From Macrocystis pyrifera (taxonomy: Eukaryota; Sar; Phaeophyceae; Laminariales; Laminariaceae): 64,000 nucleotides of DNA. The notes under the pieces were generated by a model that was given only the letters and a program-made list of their open reading frames with translations, was not told the DNA's origin and did not search any database. How positions within the stretch are numbered: position 1 is the first letter of the stretch; the number at the start of each line of letters is the position of its first letter. The stretch lies in assembly GCA_031763025.1 (NCBI GenBank), contig JASSKH010000003.1, positions 3,260,501-3,324,500 on the forward strand. The letters are read 5' to 3'. A program made the position numbers and the translations under genes. Shown one piece after another: positions 42,391 to 55,199 of this stretch.

Positions 42391-42880
42391 GGGGGGGGGG
42401 GGCGTAACTGCGTCATTGAAAGAGGTCGAACAAAGAATGCAGACCTGCGTCGAGGAGCGGGCGGCGACATCCCCAGACCGCCTCCGGTTGTGGGCGGGGG
42501 TTGGCAGGACGAAACAACAAATATTACGAAAAGCCCACCGGTCTTGTGCCATCGTATGAATAATAACCAAGCTACCCAGACCGCCCCGGCTATAGGCCGG
42601 CGGGAGTCGGCAGGACAAAACACGAAATAACGCGTTGGACTATTGGTAACGGGGGAAGACGCGTAAACTGAACACCGAGTGATCGAAAACCTGGTCACAA
42701 AACCCGGAGAGGTCGTAAAACCTACGCGTACACCGCAATAACGTTATTCGTGGGAATTGGGCGCACGCGCCGAAGAGGACATGGTTCGTGACCCTCTGAA
42801 AAATCGTCAAACCCGAGTTGCGAAAACGGAATATCCCATAAACAATATCTCATAAACAACCCAAAATGCAAAAACTCCTA
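42391..42880. other. No gene recognised
   Basis: A G tract at about 42390-42402, then GC-rich sequence without motifs. It may be decayed leader or LTR of the copia fragment that follows. Confidence 0.3.
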
Positions 42881-44900
42881 CAATGTGCAATCGGTATGCG
42901 ACACAGCAAGCATCCAGCCTGACGCTCGAGAGGTCAACGAGAGGTCAACGTCAAAGACGTGAAGCTACGATGGAGGATTCCAATAACAGCGGCGGAAATA
43001 TCGCCCACGTCATGAGGGCCTCAAACTCAAATTCCAAGTTCCTTCAGACTTTGAGGACTGGCGGAAGGAGATCGGCGTAATCCTGAGCGTCAACCGCAAG
43101 AACCCTGTCGGCACCATGGAGACGGCAGGCCCGAGGAGGGCATTACCCTAGTCAGGTCCACGATCGATGGAGCAACGGCTGTAACTCACGTGCTTGAACC
43201 ATCCGGGGCTGAGTACGAGAAGGCTTCACAGGACCTCTACACCATCTTGTACTTGCTGACTGAAAACCCGGCACAACTCCTGGTATTCAAGCACGGAGGT
43301 GAGACGGGAATTATTGGCAATTGGCAGAAAGACCAAAGGTCGCAGATGGGGTCATCCGCGCCAGAACTAGCGGTATATTGCATGAAGACCAGGGAAAGAT
43401 CCCAGCGACAAGTTTATGGAAGCCTTTTTCAAGTGCAACGAGGTTTCGGGATAGGAGCACCAATGACCGACCGACGTTTCAAGAGGATCATAGTCCAGGG
43501 GTTCACCGAACAGTACGATGAAGTCAAGTTTCAGATGCACCGGGGCTCATCCTTCGGACTGGACAACATACACCACGCGCCATCTGTACCTCGATCCCAA
43601 GTATCACCGGAACGAAGCCAGCGGAAGAATCACCGGCCGCGACTCTTTGGTAGCAACAGAGTCAGTCGCCGGCTGCAACTGCAACCGCTACCAGAACGCC
43701 TCCTTGATGTCAACAAAGTCAGTCGCCTGCTTCAACTGCAAAAAAACGCAACCGGAACGCCTCGCGAGGTATCGAAATGTCCGCTAAGTTGGTGATCTGC
43801 CACCATTGCAACAAGCAGGAGCAACACAAGCGCAGCTTCGCCAAGCTGGCAAAGAGCAAGGGTCGGAAGGAGAGGACCAAGGAATACTCCGAGGGAAAGA
43901 CTGGATACGTGGATGGCGCTGGGCAGATGTGGTGCTCGCACAACAACACGACGGCATACGCTGACTCCGAATACTACGCACAAGGGGCACCGCGACCAGA
44001 GCAGGAACTCAACTTCGACAATGGCTTCGACGTGAGCTTCCTGTTCACGAACACATTCGCAGCACGGACCATGCTACCCAACGGCCAAGAAACATCAATA
44101 CCGGTGGACCGCAGGACTCGTGCCTCGGCTGATCTGAAGACTATTCAGGACAGCAACCGGAACCATCATCATCGTTGTAACCGGTATCGTCACGACCGTG
44201 CAGTGTCTATGGGAATTACTGGAGCACAGGAGTACATTCAACACTGACTCACATACCGCCGGTGATGACCTAAACCTCGCCCACGAGGGGTTCGGGTTGG
44301 CGACCTTGATCAACGGGTGAACCTTTCAGCCCAACAGCAACTAAAGTACCATGCTTGTGGACAGCGGTCCTACGGAGCACTTTCTGGACGATGGACCGAT
44401 TCCTGGGTTGAAGGACCGCATGATGAACCCTACGATGCTACACGTGCCCAAGGTGATAATCGCCGCCGGCAACAGAGAAGTACTCGGGGATCTTGACCGG
44501 CATCCCCAAAGGCAGCATCACTGACCAAACTCGCAAGACTCATGGAGCACAATTCCCCAGCTTAATCGTGTCTGGCCTTGGATGAAACGTATTACGCACA
44601 CGAGTGATGTTTGGGGAAATGAAGGGGGGAAAGTGTTCCTTGGGAGGGCAAGACCATGACTGGATGGATTGTCTCGGACGCGACCTATCGTTGTTTAATT
44701 TGCCCGCCAAAGAGAAACAATGGACGCTGGCAGCGAAGGGATCGGCCAAGTGATTCAGACGTGTTGAGAAAGCGGCAGAAGAGTACACGAAGCGCTGGTT
44801 CGTTAAGAAGAAGGAAAATGTAGCAAAACGGCAAACGCTTGAGGTACAAAATGCGCAGCATCTCAAGACGCCGTTGGGCCCAAGGCCAGGGGGGGGGGGG
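42880..44900 (+). mobile_element. Second Ty1/copia fossil (gag to protease region), decayed
   Basis: Copia-like gag remnants around 43190-43800 (RRFKRIIVQGFTEQYDEVKF is a gag-type segment) and a protease remnant near 44345-44480 (MLVDSGPTEHFLDDGPIPGL, the copia D-S-G protease motif). No LTRs were recognised. Several to many breaks. It differs from the 35.75 kb copy, so it is another lineage. It may once have been joined to the copia tail scrap at 53.2 kb. Confidence 0.65.
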
Positions 44901-45181
44901 GCAGGAAGAGTAGCCGCGTTGAAGGAGGCGTAGCAACATCAGTTAGGCCGGTCAGAAAAATGAAGGCACCCGCCGAAATATGGCGCGGGCCGTATTTCTA
45001 GCTGAGAGGCCCAGTGACTACTGCCTAACGCTGTTTTACAATCCCTGTTTTTTATGCTTTATTTTTCATGCTGTGTTGCCCTATTCCCTGCCACGTCGAT
45101 GGTATCCCCCCCCCCCCCCCCCGTACCCTGCCTTTCCGCGTCGGCTGCGTCACCTTATTGTTATGTTTGTGTCACCCTTCG

Positions 45182-45218
<37 letters not shown>

Positions 45219-46150
45219 TTTGTCCCCTATTTTGTTGACGTTGTTTTTAGCCTCCGTAGGTCCGTCTGGCTCTGTCCTCTTCGTGTCGGTTGTGCCGTCC
45301 TCGACCCACCAACTAGACATAGGACTGCTCGTTTTTTGTTTGTTGGTAGCTTTTCGTCTATACCCTTTTCTTGTCTTCTTGTCTTCCGTCTGGTCTTCTT
45401 GTGACATCCTTATGCTGATCCATCAGTTGGACGTATCATAGGACTGATCGTACCAGTACACACAGCAACCTTGTCCTCGAGACTCGACCTGCACCCTGAG
45501 CGCATGTTTGCTTCGTTATCCTTTCTTTCTTTCTTTCTTTCTTTCTGTCTTTCTTCCTGTTTCGTTTTCTGAGCTCTTCGTGCTTTTTTCGGGTGTACAT
45601 ATAATACCATGAATATGCTCCTGGTGTTATGTGTTATTTAGTTGCAAGTGATACGGGATGGTATACCACAGGTCGTTCGCACCGTTTCCCTCACGGACTG
45701 GTGTGACACTGCCGTGCGCATAATTCGTACTTCTTTGTTTCTCTCATCGAGATGCGTTTTTGTTACAGCCTGTTGTGTGACCACAGGCAGGATTTCAGGC
45801 AAGGAGCTAATGTGAAAACATCATCATCTCTCAGCATTGCAAGGAAGCAGAGCGTCTCCACCACGCTCGAGACAGGGAATTCCCTCTTGAGGAAAGTCAA
45901 TGCTATGGAACAACTCAAGCAGCAGGCGGGGGGACCGAGATCTATGCTTGTTCAAGGCGTATCTATCACGGAGACCTATAGTAAATAGGCCCAAAAATAA
46001 GCCCAAATCACCCACTTCGGTGCGTTGTATCTCAAAAACCGCTGCGTGAATCGAAAATGTTGTCCGATTCAAATAAGTAGTTGATGATAGGCTTTCCATC
46101 GATGCTACAGTTAGTTGCACTCTTCAGAAATATATGAGAAAGCCTTTCCC
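44900..46150. other. Low-complexity stretch; possible short exon
   Basis: Contains an (AT)n run at about 45182-45214, a (CTTT)n run at 45521-45545 and a C tract. A + frame ending at 45988 (ANVKTSSSLSIARKQSVSTT, LETGNSLLRKVNAMEQLKQQ) follows a TTTCAG at 45798 and looks protein-like, but no partner exon or family is evident. Confidence 0.25.
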
Positions 46151-46379
46151 CCCCGTTGTGGGTCTATATATTAGGGGCCACCGTGATGGACGGCAAACAC
46201 AGCGCTGCCATTGAATCAACAACACCCGTTGTACTAGTGCTGATGGAAACGCTCCAACAGAACGGCCGCTCGAGCGAGACGGGTTCAAGGACAGCAACGA
46301 CAAGCAAGCGGAGATTGTCGACGGTGAGATGGAGCGCCCACGTGCGCGCAACAGAGGCATACCGCATGCGAATTCAGGA

Positions 46380-46690
46380 ACTTTAACATCGTCACCAGGG
46401 GCTGGAGCACAAGCACCAGAAGCTGGAGCGTCACCACCGACAGAAATTGAGACGGCATCACCAGGGGCTAGAACGTCACCCTTTGTGGCTAGAACGTCCC
46501 CTGGAACATCATCATCAGGGGCTGGAATATCACCACCAGAGGCTGGACTATTGTTGCCGGGAACTGAGACGCTATCACCAGGGACTCGACCGCCATTAAC
46601 AGGGGCTGTAAATCATCACCAGAGACTGGAACACCACCATCAAGGATTGGAGCTTCATCACCAGGGGTCACACCTGCTGTTTCTCCCGGT
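46380..46690 (+). repeat. Minisatellite of about 24 bp unit (TCACCAGGGGCTGGAACA), coding texture SPGAG
   Basis: About a dozen diverged units. In the + frame starting at 46329 they read Ser-Pro-Gly-Ala/Thr-Gly-Thr (for example SSPGAGAQAPEAGASPP). The frame leads towards RPNPKIEGLFDSTPTKATPG near 46750. It could be a repetitive linker of a host or retroelement protein. Confidence 0.7.
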
Positions 46691-47044
46691 GTCTCACCTT
46701 GTACAGCGGCTAGGCTCGCACAAGATGCACCGCATCGTTTGGCCGCCAGTACGAGACCCAACCCCAAAATTGAGGGCTTATTTGATAGCACGCCCACCAA
46801 GGCGACACCGGGGGCAAAAACCCCGACCAAGTGGGTAGAATTTCACCACGCCCATAGAGGATCGATAGTGTTGTGCAAGGCTTTCACGCACGCCACCTCC
46901 AACCCTGACGATAAACGCTTCTCGAACAAGAAAAACAGGGAGATCATAATCCCCAACAGCCTATCCGAGCTGACATCCACTCCCCGCAGGAGCGTGGTCC
47001 AAGGTCGCCGGACTATTGTCATCTGAAACAATCTGAGCATCAGC

Positions 47045-47345
47045 GACTGGGACCACCCGAGTATCAGCATCTGCGATCGGCCGAAGATCATCGCATGGGA
47101 TCGCCAAAGCGTTATCGCCTGGGATCGCCAGAGTATCATCGATTGGGATCTCCAGGGCATCATGGGTTGCGATCGTTAGAACATCATCTCTTGGGATCGC
47201 CAGAGGATCATCCCCTGGGATCGGCGTACCATGTTCACTTGGGATCGCATGAGCGCTGTCTTCTGGGACTACCGGGGCACCGTCTCCTGGTGATACCGGA
47301 TCGTCAACATCTGGGGTCGACGGATCGACACCGCCTGCTTCACCA
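47045..47345 (+). repeat. Minisatellite of about 27 bp unit (CATCGCTTGGGATCGCCAGA)
   Basis: About ten diverged units. One minus-strand frame reads repeats such as DDTLAIPGDNALAIPCDD. A + frame reads SPGIARxS and passes into SPGDTGSSTSGVDGSTPPAS. Its right end resembles the right end of the 46.4 kb array (SPGV-x-P then an Arg-rich segment), so the two blocks may be relics of one duplication. Confidence 0.65.
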
Positions 47346-47452
47346 GGAGTCGCACCTGCTACGAATATTAGTGAGCGAGCCCGACTCGCGCCTCTACATG
47401 AGCCGAACACAGTACAGAAAACGACCGTCAGCTGAAGGGGGTTCAGACGCTC

Positions 47453-47887
47453 ATGATATCGGAAAAACAGTCAGGGGCAAACACCACGGCAGGGTCTGTT
47501 GATATCAACACCGGACGGCAAATAGCCACTTGCGACATCCACGGCCGTTGTGCATACCAGCATGTCAACGTCAGGCTTCGTCTTCTTCCTGGACGGAAGA
47601 CCCGCGAGTGCCGGGGCCAAGACGTAGATGCTGACTGCATGGTCCCAAACGTAGACGCTGACTGCGCAATTAACGGTGGAGGCGGAGATGATGACAGTGA
47701 GCTACGACATCAAGCAAGCGATCAGCAGTCTACCTTAATAGCAAGTCCTTCGGAGAACCAGAGTAACCTTTGTTTCAAGACGGTACCCGTGGACCTCAAC
47801 AACACCGGAGTGATGTCAGTCACTGCCAAACGATACTTGAGCTCGCGCCCAAAAGCACGTCGCTCTGCGATTCTTCTTCGTCTGTGA
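47453..47887 (+). CDS. Unassigned ORF, Cys-containing, adjacent to copia LTR
   Basis: 144 codons beginning MISEKQSGANTTAGSVDINT, with GRQIATCDIHGRCAYQHVNV, RECRGQDVDADC and an acidic GGGGDDDS patch. No signal peptide or membrane segment. No family is recognised. It ends in sequence that merges with the left LTR of the next copia fossil, so its 3' end may be an artefact of that insertion. It may equally be a remnant of an element. Confidence 0.25.
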   Translation: MISEKQSGANTTAGSVDINTGRQIATCDIHGRCAYQHVNVRLRLLPGRKTRECRGQDVDADCMVPNVDADCAINGGGGDDDSELRHQASDQQSTLIASPSENQSNLCFKTVPVDLNNTGVMSVTAKRYLSSRPKARRSAILLRL

Positions 47888-48429
47888 GCTGATCTGTTTA
47901 TTTGGATTGTTCCACCAACGACGGCTGCAAGTTGGAGAGGGTTGCATCTTCGCAGACGTTATTCTGAATTTTCCGTGTGCTCATGTGAGAAGAGTTCGAG
48001 CACTCCGCTCTCTCTGTCATTCTCTGCGCTCTACTACAACGACTATAAAAAATCTCATCAGACTACGTGGCGGTCAGGGCATCCAGGCTTGGACTCTGCG
48101 TACATACTAGTGTCTTGAACGTTTAAAGTCTGGTACCAGAAGTCTACGATGTCTTCGGAGAGGTCCGCTCACGTAAAGCACGATTATACGGGTGAAGGTC
48201 AACAGCTGCGACGCGAGGTCAAGCTGAAGTTAGAGCAAAGACAGGCATCGAGGATGTACGCCATGAGGAGCATGACGGCCGAGTTCATGAGGGACAACGG
48301 TCGGTCGGAGCCCGGCGGCGCTGGGGACAGCATTGCTGTAGAAGAGAGCCCAGCAGAGGTGGGAACCAACACTGCTGTAGGGGAATGCCCACGAGGAGCA
48401 GTACCCACTGCTGAAGTACGAGAGACTAT

Positions 48430-48461
<32 letters not shown>

Positions 48462-51400
48462 AAACAGGCTTGGGTCTATCGGAGTCTGGCAGCGCTGAGG
48501 GTACCGCTGCTGTAGGAGAGAGCCCACGAGAGGCAGTACCCACTGCTGTACGAGACACCGCAGCAGGAAAATGCACGATTTTGCGTGATAGATAAAACTT
48601 CGCGTAATTTCGTACCGACGGGACGCGAAACTGCTTTTCTTGCCGAGGTTGACCCAGTGAAGGACCAGCCAGACCAGCCAGGAGGACTGGAGAGACGGGG
48701 TGCAGGCCTCAGGAGTGAGTCCGTAGTGACTCGGCCGCGAGTACCGGTGGCGAAAGCAACAACGCTTAAACTGCCAAAGGTAGTACTGTACCTTCGTAGG
48801 GAGGTGCTTGAAATATGGAAAGAGGGGCTAGGGTTGCAAACTGCATGGCGAAACTGTGCCGTGGATGCAACGGACGGGGGCACGCCGTGGATGTCTGCCC
48901 CACGTCGAAGGAGGAGGCTGTCATGGCGGTGGCGACGACCAAGAAGAAGGTACGTTCCAGGCCCCAGCTTTCAAGGCCAAAGAGACAGGCGAGTGCAGTG
49001 ATGGTTCGGGGGAGGGGGAGTCGGCTTGGCGGGTAGGAGACGAGGCCTGGATCTGCGATAGTGGTGCGGCTACTCACATGACACCCTCAGCAGATTTCAT
49101 GCTCAATTATCGAGAACGCAACCTCAAACTACGCATCGCTGATGGATTCACTCGATCGATCGAAAGATACGGTGACATAAACGTTGTCTTTCGGCCCGGA
49201 AACGGTCCCGTGCAAGTGCTGATACCTATCGTTGCGCACGTGCCGGACCTAAGCTACCACCCATTTTCCCTGCGCACTCTCGTGAAAAACGGCCACACTT
49301 TCGAAGGGCGCCCCACGGGGGTTGTAGTCAGGCTCAAGTCAGAGCGTTCGGTCGTGTTTCCGTTGAGTGGGACCCTTTACAGCCTTTACGGGTACCGGGT
49401 CGACCCTAGTAGGGGACATGTCTGCGCTGTACTCGCCCCGGGGCAGCTGCTCAACAGGACAGCGTTTAATATCAATGGCTTCTACTGCGCGGCTGGACAC
49501 TCCCACGAAGTACTACCCCGTAAGGCCGCGGGGTAGCAAGGGGTTGTCGTCTAGTGAGAGCTGCTGGAGTGCAGAGTGTGCTCCATGCCGAAGGGTCTCC
49601 GCAAAGGTATCAATCAATCCATGCTAACACGAGCAGATAATAAGCTCGGTAGGGTTTTGGTGGATTCGGGTGCACCTAAGGCGGTAAAATCTCTCAGGAG
49701 GAAGCAGTGTACTCTCATCGTGCGCCACGATTTTTCACGGTAAACGTGGGTGTGCTTTGTGCGCCACAATTCTGACGCCGCGGAATGATTGGGGCGGTTC
49801 CTCGCGGATTCTCGTGCAGACGATGTCCCTTCCAAGATGTTGATCGTCCGATCTGGTGGGAGTGGTAAATTCCGCGGAGCGAAGTTCGAAGATCTGTGTA
49901 GATCACGAGGTATCAAGCAGGACTTCACGACGGCCGATAGTCCCCGATTCAAGGGGGTGATAGAGCGCGCGCTAGGTTTGATTCAGACGGCCGCAATGGC
50001 GGGGCGAGTCCAGGCTCCTGAAATTTTTCCCGGCACGCAACTCCCGGTCACTGCGTCGTTGTGGGCGGAAGCGTCTCACTGGGCGTGTGACGCCTTGAAC
50101 CGTACAGCAACGACAGCAAACCCAAACAGCAAGTCGCCGCATTAGATGTGGCATGGTAGCTCCCCCCCGGTAGTACTGCTACGCTTTTCCCTCAAGCCTG
50201 GCTACTGCTATCAATAGGTGAAGAGGGAAAACAAGTCACAGGCGAAAGCACAGGAGTGTGTTTACCTTGACCCTGCACCCAACTACCCCCGAGACTCAGT
50301 ACGAGCACTGACGAGGCAACGTACTGTGCTATTCACGCGAAAATATTACTTGGTAACCCGTGTCGCCTGCACCACCTGTACCTGCCCAGGCAAATGGCTC
50401 CCTGTCTACGGAAGAGGGGGGGTTTGAGGCAGACGACTTGGACAAGTCGGATCGAGAGGGTAGGGGGGGTGGTGGATGAGCTGGACGACGGTCTGGCTCA
50501 CTTGAACGACCTCGACGTGGCGTTGGATTTTGATCTGGACGCGTTTCTTCAGGAACACGTACAGTAGGCACCTGCCGCCGGCGAGGCCGGCGAAGGGACA
50601 GCCGAGACGATGCATTCGTCTCACGGGGGTGCGGTTGACGCCTCCTCGGCCCCGGTAGGGAGGGCCGAAATAGCCGAGACGATGGATTCATCTCAAGGGG
50701 GCGCCGTAAACGCTTCCTCGGTCCCGGTAGGGAGGGCCAGAAGCAACCCGGGCGCAGCATCAGCCTCCGACACCGGCCAAGGGAACGATGAGGATCCCCC
50801 CGCGGTCCTGTCGGGCAGGGCGGCACACGAGCTCAGTAGCTGGGGGCACCTCTCCCCGACAGCACGGGGCCGGACCCAGGGTCAGAGCCAACGCCTGGAG
50901 GGTGAATCTGCTGTGCACCCGCTCAGGATGAACTCTGAAGTCGCAGACGCGCTGCTTGCGGCAGCGTACGTATGGTGGACGAAGTCAGGGAGTATCCTGA
51001 AGCGTACATCCTGGACGACGGAGGACGCAGTGGCTTTGAGGGCCAGAAGACCTGCTGTGCAGAAGAAAGGGAGTTGAGTGTGTGCATGCCAAGTACTTTT
51101 CCGGAAGACGTAGAACCGCCCCCACAGCCCGTAGCCGATGTAGAGCGTTACCAGCATATAGTGGCGTGGCACGAGGCCACGAAAATTGAGTCGGACGATC
51201 ACAATACGTCCGATACGTATAAAGCCGCGACACCGCCACGAGGGCGGAAACTCGTAGGTTTGAAGTGGGTGTTTACCTACAAGACCGACATAGATGGCCT
51301 GATAGTAAAGGCAAAAGCCAGAATTGTGGCTAGGGTTTTTTTTTTCCAGGCGCAGGACGTAGATTATTTTCAAACGTTTGCATCAACTCCTTCGTCAGCG

Positions 51401-53175
51401 TCAGTTTAAAGTCTTGCGACTGTTTCTAGCAAACATAGTTTAAAGATTTTCCATCTAGAAGTCGAACAAGCTTTTGTTCGTGCAAAATTCGACGCCGAGA
51501 TATTTATGAAACTTCCGGGTGGGTGTGGTGACATGCCAGGAAAAATCGTCCGCCTAAACAAATCACTGTGTGGCCTAAAGCAGAGCAGACGGCAGTGTTC
51601 CGCAATACTGGTAGAGGCCTTGGTAGAGTACGGTATGGAGCAGTGTAGGTCTGACCCGTGTGTGTTTCGCATGGTTGTGGACGGCAAAGTAGAACTGACC
51701 ATGGCATTTCATGTAGATGACATCGTGATCACAGGATCGGACGAGTCATGCAGAGCCTTTCATGCCGTGCTAGCTACGAAACTCCCCACGAAGAACCTCG
51801 GCGAACTGACTTGGTACACTGGTTCCGCTTTCAACGCGAGTGGGAATTGGGGACGCTGGAAACTACGCAGAAGGGGTGTATTGAAAGCATGTTGACGAGT
51901 TTTGGTGTTAACTCATCCTCTGACACCCCCGCGGCCCCCGGTAAGGAACTAGGTCCAAGAAAGGAGGGCGAAGGGCGAAGTTGGAGGATACTGGGCGTGG
52001 GAGGTTGTGGGCTGCTTGATGTGACTGTCAACCATGGCGAGGCCGAACGTCTCGAACGCTGTGCGTGCTGTGGCGCGCCACTCCCACAAGCCTACGAAGA
52101 AGCACTGGAAAACAGTTTTGAAGATTATGGCATACCTTCACGCGACCAGGTTTTTGGTACTGACTTTTGTGCGGGGCTCGGGGTTGGATTTGACTGCGTA
52201 AAGTGATGCTGATTATGCTGATAAGTCGAACGGTAGGCGCTCGGTATCAGGTACGGTAATTACCCTGAGGGTGCGGCCGTCAGTCAGGCCAGTAGCACGC
52301 AGAGGTGTGTTACGTTGTTCACAGCAGAAGCAGAGTACGTTTCCCTGGGTGAAGGGGTGGAGGAAGCTTTGTTTACACAATGTTGTCGTTTATTGGTCGA
52401 GAGCTAGGCGGATCATGTGTCCGGGTTTTCGACGATAACCAGGGGGCCGCAGCGTTCGCTGAGAACCCTCTTAGTTCTGCTCGGGGCAAGCGTATCGACG
52501 TGCGCTTTCAGTTTGTCAGTGAGCGACTTCGTGCTAAGCTAGACATTCAGTTCGTAGCTTTGGCAGAGCAGTATACGAATATTTTGACGAGATCCCTTGC
52601 TGCTACCCTTTTTAAATCTCACCGTAGGTTTTTGTTGAATCTGCCTTTGGACAGGGTGAGTAAGGAGGTTTGAACATTACCATGTTTGAGTCATGCGAGG
52701 AAAAATTAGTCAGGTCGCTACCCTGCGCTTCTTAGAAGGGTATGGGGCAGTAGGGCACCACTTACTTGGTATTTTGTTTTCTGGCCACGGTTATCGTGGA
52801 ATGCGGCCGTTGTTTATTTGCAATTGTAGGGGGTATATGTGTTTATACAGTGGGTTTTGACCCGGTGGCCGGGTTTCCTCCTGCGGGACTATCGTTGACT
52901 GTTCTGAGGGCCTATGTCCCTTCGATCTCGTCGCTGCTGTGAAAAGCCAGGGAAGGTGTTCGTTTGGATCGTTCCAGCAGCGACGTTGTCACAAGTTGTG
53001 GAGGGTTGCGTATGTCTTTGCAGGCGTTGTTATGAATTCTTCCGCTTGCTCATGAGGAGAGTTCGAGTACTCCGTTCTCTCTCTCTCCTCCTCTGTCCTC
53101 TAATAAGACGACTATAAATAATCTCGTCAGACCACGTGGTGGTCAGGGCATCCAGGCTTAGACTCTACGAACATC
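47860..53175 (+). mobile_element. Third Ty1/copia fossil, most domains present, broken
   Basis: LTR remnants at about 47860-48125 and 52890-53172 share GTTTGGAT(T/C)GTTCCA, GAGGGTTGC, GAGAGTTCGAG and GTGG(C/T)GGTCAGGGCATCCAG with ACGACTATAAA. A primer-binding-site-like TGGTACCAGAAGTC follows the left LTR at 48131, typical of copia (initiator Met tRNA). Parts in order: gag with knuckle CRGCNGRGHAVDVC, protease AWICDSGAATHMTPSADFML, integrase segment (RSRGIKQDFTTADSPRFKGV), reverse transcriptase (GLKWVFTYKTDIDG, FHVDDIVITGSD) and RNase H (NQGAAAFAENP). About six to ten breaks. Internal tandem duplications lie in gag and near 50610-50745. Old. Confidence 0.88.
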
Positions 53176-53310
53176 GTCGAGAGCGGCAAGACCATCCTCC
53201 GCTACGTGCCTACCAGCGCCATGCTCGCCGACGCCGGAACGAAGCACCTACCTTCTCAGCAGCGCGTTCCGCTCAAACGCGAAAGGCCTTCTGCACAAAC
53301 AGCCAACCAT
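53176..53310 (+). mobile_element. Copia RNase H tail scrap
   Basis: VESGKTILRYVPTSAMLADA followed by GTKHLPSQQR is the standard end of copia RNase H. It directly abuts the right LTR of the third copia fossil, so that element may have inserted into an older copia copy. Confidence 0.6.
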
Positions 53311-54720
53311 GGACGGCGGAAGGAAGAGCTGCCGCAAGACGCTGGTGGACAGCTTATACTGCAATATTCTGGGGCAGCAGCGCCGTTTTCAGACATTTTT
53401 ATCGCAAGATGCCGGAGCAGCAGCTTCACCTTCATATGCGGGGAATGGCTGGAGCAAGGGTCGCCACTCATAACCGGGAACCACGAGGCTGAGCACGGGA
53501 CGGACTTGCATTCAAGTTAGTCAACAGACATGAGAGCAAGAGCAGGACACATCGATTACATCAGGAAGCAGCAAGGCAGTATGATCTATCCGCTACTCTG
53601 GTTTATCCTGTGCCTTTCTTGTATACGGGCGGGGAGGGTTTCATAGAAACAGCGGCGATAACCTTTTCTTCACAGTTGACTGAATGCTTGCAGACTTACC
53701 ATGTTCAACACCTGTCGAGTGCTCCCCTGAAGGTATCGTTGCGACAGCAAGCAAAAACCGGTGACATGCTTTGGGAATCATACCCAACCAAGCACGCTTT
53801 TACTGCTGTTGTAGGAATTCAATTCCTTGCTAGATTTGACTATAATATTATTATTGATATCCTACACGCATCGAGGGGTCGTGTCAGTGTTTGGTACTTC
53901 TACACCACAGTAGAATCACTACTGTTAAGTCACTGCTGGAGTATCATACGTATCTTGCTGAAGAGGTATCCATAGCACAGCGTGGCATGTTTCACACGGA
54001 CAACGTAGTGGAAGCTGAAGAGGTACCCATACTCGTAGCACAGCGTGGCATGTTTCACACGGACAGCGTAGCGGAAGTTGTTATTAATATTAATAGTTGT
54101 GAGTGTACTTTGTACTCGTGGCAAAATTCGAGGATGGGTCGGTGTGTAGATTCAAGGAAAACGGTGATCTTACAACAAACAGTATTTGTATCCTTCCTAC
54201 AACCTAGGTTTCAGCTTCGAGCAGCTATTGACCGCTCGCACAACAGAGCAGCAGGGTCACAGCATTTTGTTCAGCTTATTGATACGTAGGTTGTGACGTT
54301 TGAGATTTTGTATCATTAAAAAGTTCCGTGACAAACAATTCACTCAAACATACTTATTCAGCCTATTGTGTGATACAACAGCCTTCAGCCTTCCGCCCTC
54401 AGACCTTCAAAAGGATCGGACCCCTTACATCTGAGATAGGCTTTCCTGTTGTTGACTTCGAACGGAGTTCTTCTTGTGGGCAGGCGCGTGAAGGACCTCA
54501 ATTGGTATTGCCGTTGTGGATCGAAAGTCAACGCGGATGGACCGTGGTGCGCGTTGACGGGCACGACGAGGCACGATAGGCGCAGGGTAGATAGGACAGG
54601 TATCACAGATCTCTGGTTTTGACTTTCTTTCATTATTTTGATAGCGTCGAGTAGACGCTAGGTTGTTACCTTGCAGTTTGTTGGGGAGATTCTTCAAGTC
54701 GGGAAGACGTTCCCCTTTTT
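53310..54720. other. No gene recognised; one 57-bp tandem duplication
   Basis: At about 53957-54075 the unit GAAGAGGTA(T/C)CCATA...AGCACAGCGTGGCATGTTTC occurs twice. Open frames are short and carry no motif. Confidence 0.5.
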
Positions 54721-55199
54721 GGAACCTATCTTCTAACCCCCGATAATACGTCAGAAAGCTTCCGAAGCTAGGCTACCGTCCTTAATCGGCAGGTCTTCCG
54801 CTGGAGACTGGTTCATATAACCACCACCTCGCTTCGCAGTGCTAACTCCAGACGCCCCGGCGCTGCAACACCCCCCCCTGCCGGACGCATACGAGCGTCG
54901 ATGAAAAACGAACATCACGGCAGCCGAGTCAGTCTCCTGCCCCCCAACCGATACACCTTCCCTGAAACCCCGCCCGATGCTAGCGAGAGAATTCATCCCC
55001 GACCTTACGCACTTCACCATTCTTTGATACCGCAGGTCACGCCGCGGCCACTAAGCTCCTCCCAGCCCCCGTCAAGGCATCGTACTCTCCAGTACAGTGC
55101 CTGAAAGTCGTGGACTCGGCCTGCCACCGATAGACTCACCCCATCGGCGCCCGCAAACGACCGACTGACCTTTGTGCCGATCGGAAACTCCCGTAGTGC

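Noticed and set aside
45182-45214. (AT)n run as a possible origin or promoter
   Set aside because: A simple dinucleotide microsatellite in low-complexity surroundings with no gene downstream.
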